Shown here: positions 17,092-22,049 of the stretch, piece after piece
Layout: every line of letters starts with the position of its first letter
Position numbering within the stretch: the stretch's first letter is position 1
IMG/VR virus record: IMGVR_UViG_3300025127_000325
Location: 1 to 22,049 of that record
Strand: one strand, 5' to 3'
DNA: 22,049 nt
Origin: a virus
Made by a program: the position numbers and the translations under genes
The notes under the pieces: generated by a model
Seen by the model: the letters and a program-made list of their open reading frames with translations, nothing else
Databases searched by the model: none
Told to the model about the DNA's origin: nothing

Positions 17092-17433
17092 TTAATTTAA
17101 TGTTTCTAGGATACTTGCCAAAAATTTAACATTTGTAGAATTGTTGGATGATATAATAAGAGAATCTTGTTGTTCCAATACTAACTTTCCAGCTAGTAAA
17201 TTTGCAGTATCACTTGATTCAATGGGTAAATCTTTTACCACCTCAGTTGTCACTGCAATACCAGCAGTTGTTCTCTGATGAGACATTGAAACAGTATATG
17301 TCGCATCTCCAACGTTAGCTGCCTGTGCTAAAAGAACAACACCTGTATACCCAATCGGTGCTGTGTAGATACCGACTGGACTAGTCGGAATAACTTTTGT
17401 TACTGTTTGGAATACATTTTGGGCTAATGGCAT
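17092..17433 (-). CDS. Small virion structural protein, 113 aa
   Basis: A 113-aa beta-rich protein with no signal peptide or membrane segment. Motifs such as IGYTGVVLLAQAANVG, VVKDLPIES and KLVLEQQDSL look distantly like the two domains at the C-terminal end of the 2019-aa fibre protein (SIKLTNRTDA, NLVVPRYASIEIL, VKVQTA). It may therefore be a free-standing copy of that domain. A strong ribosome-binding site, AGGAGGAG, lies a few bases before the ATG at 17433. The gene is one base from both neighbours, placing it firmly in the structural operon. Its exact role (fibre base, connector or capsid decoration) cannot be told. Confidence 0.75.
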   Translation of the reverse strand: MPLAQNVFQTVTKVIPTSPVGIYTAPIGYTGVVLLAQAANVGDATYTVSMSHQRTTAGIAVTTEVVKDLPIESSDTANLLAGKLVLEQQDSLIISSNNSTNVKFLASILETLN

Positions 17434-17434
17434 C

Positions 17435-19294
17435 TTAATCTCCTCCTAATGCTAAAATAAATGGAGTCATTTGTGAAAATAAACTCTTTGAGTAAAATGT
17501 TCCTGTAATTGTACCTGCTTGCTGATTTATAATGACACCATCTCCAATTCTAAAGTTACCAGCTTGATCAGTGCTAGTAAAAATAGTCAATCCACCATCA
17601 AGATCATCAACTTCATTGTCTTGAATAGCAACTCCACCTCTGGAAGGAAGTGATTGTATTAGATCTGTACCTGATCCTATGTATTCAAAGGAATGACTCG
17701 ATGCTAATATTCTACTTTGTTTAAAGAATGGAACTGTAGATCCAACACCAACAGCAAAAGGAACATTTTCTGTAAATGTCACTGTGGAAATACCACCAGA
17801 TATTTCAGTTGCCTTATCAACCACAAAATATTGAGGTTTCATTATCATTGAGGCAGCTGCAGATGATCCACCACCACCTGAAAAACTTATAGAAGGAGTG
17901 GATGTATATCCTCTTCCTGAAGTAACGATATTTATTTCTGTAACAACTCCTGCAGTTAATGTTGCAACAGCTGTTGCTGGAATACCCCATGCTTCAGAAG
18001 GAGCACCAATTGTAATTGAAGGTGGTGTAGTGTATCCAGATCCACCATTAGTTATTTTTATCTTATCAACTGTTTGATATAACTCATCAAAGTAAACCAC
18101 CTGCCCATCAAATGGACGAACGACTTTTGTCTTTACTGTTCCACCACTATGATAATTATGAGATACAGTGGATGGTCCGACATTTGTGACGAAACTTGTT
18201 GAGTTTATAACCGAATCTACGTTAAACACATATCCAAAATCACCATCAGGATAATAGTAAACTGAACCTCCAAGATCACATGTAAATCCTAAACCTGAAA
18301 GAGTAATTCCCATACCAACATTAAAATTATGATTACTTGTGGTAGTAATCGTTGTCATACCAGTGGCATTATCATATACTGCATTAGATATATTTAATGT
18401 TGGTGTCTCTAAATTTATTTTAAATTCAGAGGAATTTTCAGTCACACTTTCAGTAACCACCCCTACAAAACTTTGAGCTCCTACACCTTGTGATCTTAAT
18501 CCAAAATTACCAAATGAAGAGTTTGAGTTTGTAAGATCGCATTGACCTCCATCTCCTGTATAAATTGATATATCTGGATTTATCGTAAATATTGAAACTA
18601 ATTGTCCATACCCTCCGTTTGTTATTGATACTCCAATACCATTTGAGTTATACTGGGTATAAGAGTCAGTAACCATACTTTTGAAAGGTCCCAAAACATG
18701 ATCACCATCAATCTTCATACCTATACTATTCTTTATAAAGTTAGTGCAGTTTCTAATATATGGTGATTGAGTTGAATATCTTTTTATTTCTGGTTCAAAT
18801 GCGACCACAGCTTTACCAGAATTTAAAGTCCCAACAAATGATATTTCTGAAATATAATTACCTGGTGCTACATGAAGTAAATCTTGATTTGCATTTTGTG
18901 GTGATACAGATACTTCTCTTAAACTGTCTCCCACAATACTTACTTGTGCAGGTATTTTTATGGGATTATTTTCTACGTAAGATCCAGCACTAACCCTAAT
19001 AACGTCTCCTGCTGATGCAATTCCGACTGCTGCTGCGATTGTTGCCTTTGCATCTCCAAGTTTTTTTCCTGTGTTGTTGTCGCTTCCGTCTTCTGTGACA
19101 TAGATAACATTTGTAACTGTAACTCCAGCACCTAATCTTACTACTTCTGTCGCAATACCTATAGCAGATCTATCTCTTAGGGTTAAGAGTTCTGCATCGT
19201 AAGTATTCAGTGCTAATTCACCTACTTTTAGGTCAGCAACCTGAGGTCTCTTGCCAGGAACCGCAGATCTTTTAATTCTTATTGGCGTCGCCAT
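17435..19294 (-). CDS. Virion structural protein with right-handed beta-helix, 619 aa
   Basis: The N-terminus (RIKRSAVPGKRPQVADL, then GELALNTYD) matches the fibre-type N-terminal segment seen in phage tropism-determinant proteins. Residues 64-260 (YVTEDGSDNNTG, then VIRVSAGSYVENNPI, then VSIVGDSL) resemble the DUF1565/pectate-lyase-like beta-helix. Further on are a segment like NHNFNVGMGITLSG and two copies of GGSGYTTPPSI-like beta repeats, around residues 410-490. The end, with TSTDQAGNFRIGDG and a final LALGGD, is a frequent C-terminus in T4-like cyanophage structural proteins. It is the first gene of the long structural run, with a late-promoter motif 47 nt upstream. Probably a fibre, collar or baseplate-associated protein; which one is unclear. 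It could bind polysaccharide, but no catalytic residues are evident. Confidence 0.8.
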   Translation of the reverse strand: MATPIRIKRSAVPGKRPQVADLKVGELALNTYDAELLTLRDRSAIGIATEVVRLGAGVTVTNVIYVTEDGSDNNTGKKLGDAKATIAAAVGIASAGDVIRVSAGSYVENNPIKIPAQVSIVGDSLREVSVSPQNANQDLLHVAPGNYISEISFVGTLNSGKAVVAFEPEIKRYSTQSPYIRNCTNFIKNSIGMKIDGDHVLGPFKSMVTDSYTQYNSNGIGVSITNGGYGQLVSIFTINPDISIYTGDGGQCDLTNSNSSFGNFGLRSQGVGAQSFVGVVTESVTENSSEFKINLETPTLNISNAVYDNATGMTTITTTSNHNFNVGMGITLSGLGFTCDLGGSVYYYPDGDFGYVFNVDSVINSTSFVTNVGPSTVSHNYHSGGTVKTKVVRPFDGQVVYFDELYQTVDKIKITNGGSGYTTPPSITIGAPSEAWGIPATAVATLTAGVVTEINIVTSGRGYTSTPSISFSGGGGSSAAASMIMKPQYFVVDKATEISGGISTVTFTENVPFAVGVGSTVPFFKQSRILASSHSFEYIGSGTDLIQSLPSRGGVAIQDNEVDDLDGGLTIFTSTDQAGNFRIGDGVIINQQAGTITGTFYSKSLFSQMTPFILALGGD

Positions 19295-19340
19295 TTATTT
19301 AATTCGGTATTTACCACAAAAACAGTATGTACTGCTGATT

Positions 19341-19348
19341 TATTTATT
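19341..19348 (-). promoter_or_regulatory. Late promoter motif AATAAATA before structural operon
   Basis: The minus strand reads AATAAATA, a match to the NATAAATA late motif of T4-like cyanophages. It lies 47 nt upstream of the 619-aa structural gene and overlaps the last base of the endonuclease gene. The predicted leader of about 40 nt and the position before a structural operon make it the most believable late promoter in the window. Confidence 0.55.
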
Positions 19349-19719
19349 CAAGAAGCATTGTTACGTCTTGGTCGATATAAAAATAAATTTTTTTGTGGAT
19401 CAGGTTTCATCCACTCTTTTATTTTTTCGAATTTTTCATATGAAAAAAACTCTTGATTGAAGTACCACTCCTCCCACGGTTCATGTCCTTTCCTTTGATT
19501 ACATTTTGAACAACAACAGACTACATTCTTTGTAAAATCTGATCCACCTTTACATCTAGGGACAACATGATCTATCGTTAAACTGGTATTATCTCCACAA
19601 TACGCACATTGATTATTCCATTTTTCTTTTATATCTCTTCTCCATAATCTTTTTGCCTCTGCCGAACTTGTTGTTTGTAAATTAAAAACATAAGCTTTTG
19701 AAGAATGGAGAATACTCAT
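19348..19719 (-). CDS. HNH homing-type endonuclease, F-CphI-like
   Basis: A 123-aa protein with a compact HNH nuclease core: CAYC at residues 38-41, the catalytic DH at 50-51, Asn65, a second Cys pair at 70-73 (CSKC), and NQRKGHEPW. The two Cys pairs would hold a structural zinc. The N-terminal WRRDIKEKW is typical for the family. It lies just downstream of psbA on the same strand. In cyanophage S-PM2 the free-standing endonuclease F-CphI sits in this place and cuts intron-free psbA, and the arrangement was proposed as a step in mobile group I intron formation. I infer the same relationship here from position and motifs; sequence identity to F-CphI was not checked. No Shine-Dalgarno is seen before the ATG, but a GATAAATA motif lies 21 nt upstream. 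Confidence 0.85.
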   Translation of the reverse strand: MSILHSSKAYVFNLQTTSSAEAKRLWRRDIKEKWNNQCAYCGDNTSLTIDHVVPRCKGGSDFTKNVVCCCSKCNQRKGHEPWEEWYFNQEFFSYEKFEKIKEWMKPDPQKNLFLYRPRRNNAS

Positions 19720-19739
19720 ATAAGATCATAAGTTAATTG

Positions 19740-19747
19740 TATTTATC
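19740..19747 (-). promoter_or_regulatory. Possible late promoter motif GATAAATA before the HNH gene
   Basis: GATAAATA on the minus strand lies between the psbA terminator and the endonuclease ATG, with room for a leader of about 15 nt. It would let the endonuclease be expressed separately from psbA. The motif is short and the region is AT-rich, so chance is possible. Confidence 0.35.
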
Positions 19748-19767
19748 TATAAAAAAGCCTTATAGAC

Positions 19768-19798
19768 AAAAAAATACCCCGAAATTTTTTTCGGGGTA
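19768..19798 (-). terminator. Intrinsic terminator of psbA
   Basis: The minus strand reads TACCCCGAAA, a loop of four A, then TTTCGGGGTA: a perfect 10-bp stem followed at once by seven T. It begins 27 nt after the psbA stop. The plus strand has no T-run on its side, so it acts in the psbA direction only. A weaker AT-rich hairpin (CTATAA/TTATAG) follows at 19748-19766. Confidence 0.95.
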
Positions 19799-19824
19799 AA
19801 TGAAATTAAAAAAGTGATTTTGGT

Positions 19825-20913
19825 TTAACCAATAGAAGGTGCTGTTAAAGCAACTGTTGTTGACTCTGCACAAGCAAGATCTAATGGGAAGTTGTGTGCA
19901 TTTCTTTCATGCATTACTTCCATACCTAAGTTTGCTCTGTTTAGGACATCACCCCATGTAGGGATTACTTTTCCGTTTACATCTACAACTGATTGGTTGA
20001 AGTTGAATCCGTTTAAGTTAAATGCCATTGTGCAGATACCCATGGATGTTAACCATACGCATACTACAGGGAACACAGCAAGGAAGAAGTGAAGACTTCT
20101 TGAGTTGTTGAAAGAAGCATACTGGAAGATAAGACGACCAAAGTAACCGTGAGCGGCAACTATGTTGTATGTTTCTTCTTCTTGTCCGAACTTATATCCG
20201 TAGTTCTGTGACTCAGTTTCTGTTGTCTCTCTGATTAGAGAAGATGTAACTAAAGAACCGTGCATTGCTGAGAATAAAGATCCTCCGAACATTCCTGCTA
20301 CTCCTGCCATGTGGAAGGGGTGCATAAGAATGTTGTGCTCTGCTTGGAATACGAACATGAAGTTAAAGGTTCCTGAGATACCTAGTGGCATTCCGTCTGA
20401 GAAAGATCCCTGACCGAAAGGATACACAAGGAATACTGCGAATGCTGCAGATACAGGTGCTGAATATGCTACACATATCCATGGTCTCATACCTAGTCTG
20501 TATGATAATTCCCACTGTCTACCCATGTAGGCAGAGATTCCGATAAGGAAGTGGAAAATAACTAACTGGTAAGGACCACCGTTGTATAACCATTCGTCTA
20601 CTGTTGCTGCTTCCCAGATTGGGTAGAAGTGTAGACCGATAGCGTTTGATGATGGAACAACTGCACCAGAGATGATGTTGTTACCATATAAGAAAGAACC
20701 CGCAACTGGTTCTCTGATTCCGTCGATATCGACTGGAGGTGCTGCTATGAAAGCAACGATAAAGCATGCTGCTGCTGCGAGTAAGCATGGGATCATGAGT
20801 ACACCGAACCAACCAACATAGATTCTGTTGTTTGTTGATGTTACCCATTCGCAGAACTCAGGCCATCCTTGTAGGATACCACCTTGTCTGCGTGTTAAAT
20901 TTGAAGTTGTCAT
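19825..20913 (-). CDS. psbA: Photosystem II reaction-centre protein D1
   Basis: A complete 362-aa D1, close to the 359-360 aa of cyanobacterial forms, with an N-terminus three residues longer (residue numbers here are the standard numbers plus 3). D1 sits in the thylakoid membrane with five helices and binds the P680 chlorophylls, pheophytin, QB and part of the Mn4CaO5 cluster. Key residues are all present: Tyr164 (YZ), Asp173, Glu192, His193, His201 (P680), His218, His335, Glu336, His340, Asp345 and Ala347, followed by a C-terminal tail that would be cut off on maturation. Gln133 (standard Gln130) marks the D1:1-like form. The reading frame is unbroken, so there is no intron. Cyanophage psbA is known to be expressed during infection to replace damaged host D1. 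It has its own promoter region and terminator here. No Shine-Dalgarno precedes the ATG. Confidence 0.98.
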   Translation of the reverse strand: MTTSNLTRRQGGILQGWPEFCEWVTSTNNRIYVGWFGVLMIPCLLAAAACFIVAFIAAPPVDIDGIREPVAGSFLYGNNIISGAVVPSSNAIGLHFYPIWEAATVDEWLYNGGPYQLVIFHFLIGISAYMGRQWELSYRLGMRPWICVAYSAPVSAAFAVFLVYPFGQGSFSDGMPLGISGTFNFMFVFQAEHNILMHPFHMAGVAGMFGGSLFSAMHGSLVTSSLIRETTETESQNYGYKFGQEEETYNIVAAHGYFGRLIFQYASFNNSRSLHFFLAVFPVVCVWLTSMGICTMAFNLNGFNFNQSVVDVNGKVIPTWGDVLNRANLGMEVMHERNAHNFPLDLACAESTTVALTAPSIG

Positions 20914-21094
20914 TAGTAAGACGTTTGTAAGTAGGGCATCAAGGGTAGATGCGAAACTTATTTCCAGTAACCCCTCGCTACTGGATAAAGAGACGAAGTA
21001 TTATACTGCCTATAGGTCTCGGTTTAAGAGCAGTTCTACAAGGGAGGGCGATCCGTTCGAGTCCCCAGTAATGTGTGGAAAACACCACCTTTCG
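20914..21094 (-). other. Long psbA 5' leader
   Basis: From the predicted start near 21094 to the ATG the leader is about 180 nt, with no convincing gene on either strand. It contains a 6-bp hairpin at 20964-20984 (CCAGTA/TACTGG) whose 9-nt loop contains GAGGGG. It also contains a second TATAAT at 21005-21000 with only a weak -35, and a stretch at 21017-21066 that faintly recalls a plus-strand tRNA D-arm and T-loop but does not fold into a cloverleaf. Confidence 0.45.
20964..20984 (-). other. Hairpin in psbA leader
   Basis: A perfect 6-bp stem CCAGTA/TACTGG closes a 9-nt loop GCGAGGGGT, about 50 nt upstream of the psbA start. The exposed GAGGGG resembles a ribosome-binding sequence. No T-run follows, so it is not a terminator. 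A regulatory role is a guess. Confidence 0.4.
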
Positions 21095-21095
21095 T

Positions 21096-21103
21096 TATTT
21101 ATT
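21096..21103 (-). promoter_or_regulatory. Late promoter motif AATAAATA overlapping psbA promoter
   Basis: AATAAATA on the minus strand overlaps the TATAAT -10 box by three bases, giving TATAATAAATA. It fits the NATAAATA cyanophage late motif and could allow psbA transcription to continue late in infection from nearly the same start. Confidence 0.4.
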
Positions 21104-21129
21104 ATAACAAAACTTTACATATATGTCAA
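21101..21129 (-). promoter_or_regulatory. Consensus sigma70 promoter of psbA
   Basis: The minus strand has TTGACA at 21129-21124, a 17-bp spacer, and TATAAT at 21106-21101. Both hexamers and the spacing are exact consensus. It starts three bases after the stop of the small upstream gene and points at psbA, with a predicted start near 21094. This is what is expected of an early phage promoter read by host RNA polymerase. Confidence 0.85.
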
Positions 21130-21131
21130 CA

Positions 21132-21296
21132 CTACTGCCAATATTCATCCAATACATCAAGAGATTTGTTTAGATACTTGTTTGCTCCCTCACACTCCCA
21201 TTCTCCCATCTCTCCTATCTCACACTTGTAATGTAGTTCTCTCTTAAGTTGCAAAAGTTTATTGGTCATTGCAACCTTGTCTAATCTACCGTTCAT
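21132..21296 (-). CDS. Small hypothetical protein
   Basis: A 54-aa acidic protein, mostly helical in appearance (KLLQLKRELHYKCEIGEMGE, later LNKSLDVLDEYWQ), with two cysteines. I do not recognise its family. The start is uncertain. The ATG at 21296 lies 21 nt after the CTATAAATA motif but has no ribosome-binding site. An in-frame ATG at 21269 (45 aa) has AAGG just upstream and may be the true start; a TTG at 21374 would overlap the previous gene and is unlikely. It ends just before the psbA promoter. Its own late-promoter motif suggests late expression. Confidence 0.6.
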   Translation of the reverse strand: MNGRLDKVAMTNKLLQLKRELHYKCEIGEMGEWECEGANKYLNKSLDVLDEYWQ

Positions 21297-21316
21297 AAAA
21301 AAATTAATTCTATCAG

Positions 21317-21325
21317 TATTTATAG
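21317..21325 (-). promoter_or_regulatory. Late promoter motif CTATAAATA
   Basis: CTATAAATA on the minus strand contains the full T4-type late element TATAAATA. It lies in the gap between two small genes, 21 nt before the ATG at 21296. It is the best match to the late consensus in the window. Confidence 0.55.
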
Positions 21326-21339
21326 TAAAACAATAGATT

Positions 21340-21504
21340 TTACATGGTTTGTTGTGTTCTATTCCTAATAACAATTTGATTATTTTTATAATCTACAACA
21401 AATTCTAATACATCATCATTATCCCACATGAGCTCTTCATACATTGCATTAAGACGATCCATGTCTTCCCACAAATCATTTACGTGTTCTGAATATTCTG
21501 ACAT
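21340..21504 (-). CDS. Small acidic hypothetical protein, 54 aa
   Basis: Reads from the ATG at 21504 (MSEYSEHVNDLWEDMDRL) to the TAA at 21340. The first half is strongly acidic and probably helical (MYEELMWDNDD); the second half, VLEFVVDYKNNQIVIRN, looks like beta strands. No family is recognised. There is no Shine-Dalgarno, but an AATAAATA motif lies 18 nt upstream. The frame fills the gap between its neighbours, which supports a real gene, but it is short. Confidence 0.55.
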   Translation of the reverse strand: MSEYSEHVNDLWEDMDRLNAMYEELMWDNDDVLEFVVDYKNNQIVIRNRTQQTM

Positions 21505-21521
21505 AAGATGATTTTTTTCAT

Positions 21522-21529
21522 TATTTATT
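21522..21529 (-). promoter_or_regulatory. Possible late promoter motif AATAAATA
   Basis: AATAAATA on the minus strand overlaps the stop of the 34-aa gene and lies 18 nt before the 54-aa gene at 21504. The region is very AT-rich, so the match alone is weak. Confidence 0.35.
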
Positions 21530-21632
21530 ATTCATTCATCATAGCAGACATCATCACAACTGCAAGTGTAGTCATTAATACCGTTCCTGCTGTTATCTCT
21601 AGGAACATTGGTATGATGTGTTGTATATTCAT
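21528..21632 (-). CDS. 34-aa one-helix membrane peptide
   Basis: Starts at the ATG at 21632, which overlaps the TGA of the upstream gene as ATGA, with AAGAGGTGGG just before it as a ribosome-binding site. The sequence (MNIQHIIPMFLEITAG, then TVLMTTLAVVMMSAMM) is one hydrophobic helix with a very short tail. It is rich in Met, with seven among 34 residues. I do not recognise it. The size and form recall small photosystem subunits or small phage membrane proteins, but no specific match can be claimed. The coupling and ribosome-binding site make translation likely. Confidence 0.6.
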   Translation of the reverse strand: MNIQHIIPMFLEITAGTVLMTTLAVVMMSAMMNE

Positions 21633-21988
21633 CCCACCTCTTGTAATTTCTCTACTGCTGTTGATGCTTGTATCGCTGGTATGTCATTTAAACCATTAGC
21701 ATCAAACCATGGTGCTGTTTCCCAATCAAAACCTTCACCAAATGTATTATCTGCCTGTTGTACATACCAATGACATTTTGCGTCTGGAATATCTACTGCA
21801 CACACTGCCCAATCATCTGTCCATTGTGGAACCTGCACGTATAATACAGGCACATCAGCATGAGCAAGTGCTGGAAATGCTAGAGACAATGATATTACAG
21901 ATACAAATGCCCAGAAGAATGTGGGTATGTATTTGACACTCATTGGTCTTTTATATACTTCCATGACATCATGGTAAGATTGTGACAT
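21629..21988 (-). CDS. Secreted or membrane-anchored hypothetical protein, 119 aa
   Basis: The preferred start is the ATG at 21988, which has GGGAG five bases upstream; an ATG at 22000 that overlaps the previous stop as TAATG would add four residues. Residues 20-42 are hydrophobic and end in ALAHA before DVPV, a good Sec signal peptide with cleavage after residue 44. The mature part of about 75 residues has two cysteines (63 and 72), which could form a disulfide outside the cytoplasm, and many Trp and Asp. An internal ATG at codon 16 would leave a tidier signal peptide. No family is recognised. It is followed by the overlapping 34-aa membrane peptide, so the two probably work together in or at a host membrane. 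Confidence 0.7.
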   Translation of the reverse strand: MSQSYHDVMEVYKRPMSVKYIPTFFWAFVSVISLSLAFPALAHADVPVLYVQVPQWTDDWAVCAVDIPDAKCHWYVQQADNTFGEGFDWETAPWFDANGLNDIPAIQASTAVEKLQEVG

Positions 21989-21999
21989 GAGATCTCCCA

Positions 22000-22049
22000 T
22001 TAGATTAAACCTGCCATTCCTGCTGCTGTTCCTATAATTATAAAAAATC
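22000..22049 (-). CDS. C-terminal end of a small hydrophobic protein (partial)
   Basis: The frame running in from the window edge reads FFIIIGTAAGMAGLI and stops at the TAA at 22002-22000. The last A of that stop is the first base of an ATG (TAATG), linking it to the next gene. The residues look like the end of a membrane helix. Only 15 full codons are visible, so nothing more can be said. Confidence 0.45.
   Translation of the reverse strand, partial: FFIIIGTAAGMAGLI

Noticed and set aside
19748-19766. AT-rich hairpin after the psbA terminator as a second terminator
   Set aside because: The stem is only six AT-rich pairs and no proper T-run follows. The strong terminator just before it is sufficient.
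19825-20913. Group I intron in psbA
   Set aside because: The D1 frame is continuous at full length with all key residues in place.
20995-21030. Second TATAAT in the psbA leader as the main promoter
   Set aside because: No good -35 lies 16-18 bp upstream, while a perfect promoter is present about 100 bp further up.
21007-21073. Possible tRNA or tRNA relic on the plus strand upstream of psbA
   Set aside because: CTC/GAG and TTCGAGTCCCC recall a D-arm and T-loop, but the T-stem does not pair, position 33 is not T, and no acceptor stem forms. At most a decayed relic.
20828-21247. Plus-strand open frame of 139 codons across the psbA start and leader
   Set aside because: It lies antisense to psbA, its promoter and a small gene, has no ribosome-binding site and no recognisable protein pattern.
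21297-21374. TTG at 21374 as start of the small gene before psbA
   Set aside because: It would overlap the 54-aa gene ending at 21340 and lie upstream of the CTATAAATA motif that probably drives the gene.

Overview
The window looks like part of the genome of a T4-like cyanophage, a myovirus of marine Synechococcus or Prochlorococcus. The main reasons are a complete, intron-free psbA (photosystem II D1 protein) in a phage setting, a free-standing HNH endonuclease next to it, very long repetitive tail-fibre or adhesin genes, and several NATAAATA-type late-promoter motifs. The DNA is AT-rich. Every gene I accept lies on the minus strand, so transcription runs from high to low coordinates.

Layout in the direction of transcription. 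(1) 22049-21132: a tight set of small genes. It holds the tail of a hydrophobic protein, a 119-aa protein with a signal peptide, a 34-aa one-helix membrane peptide overlapping it by ATGA, a 54-aa acidic protein, and another small protein behind a CTATAAATA late-promoter motif. (2) 21129-19768: the psbA unit. It has a perfect sigma70-type promoter (TTGACA, 17 bp, TATAAT) overlapped by a late-promoter motif, a leader of about 180 nt, psbA, and a strong intrinsic terminator. (3) 19719-19348: an HNH homing-type endonuclease, the arrangement known for F-CphI and psbA in cyanophage S-PM2. (4) 19294-829: more than 18 kb of structural or adhesin genes with almost no spacing. These are a beta-helix protein, a 113-aa structural protein, a 1137-aa fibre protein, a subtilisin-like protease, a 2019-aa fibre protein and a 1639-aa beta-propeller-like protein. 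(5) 800-1: a 2-oxoglutarate/Fe(II) oxygenase-like protein (DUF6445 type) and the start of a sulfotransferase.

How it may fit together (inference). psbA would keep host photosystem II working during infection. The large proteins probably form tail fibres or other surface appendages. The protease, oxygenase and sulfotransferase, encoded in the same run, could mature or decorate those proteins or act on the host surface.

The most striking structure is in the 1639-aa protein. Its 30 blade-like repeats fall into exactly five groups of six, separated by four linkers of about 30 residues that each start with Ser-Ser-Arg. This suggests five tandem six-bladed propellers. Other points of note are a cupredoxin-like domain with a full set of candidate copper ligands in the 2019-aa fibre protein, and an unusual cysteine-rich repeat shared by two fibre proteins.
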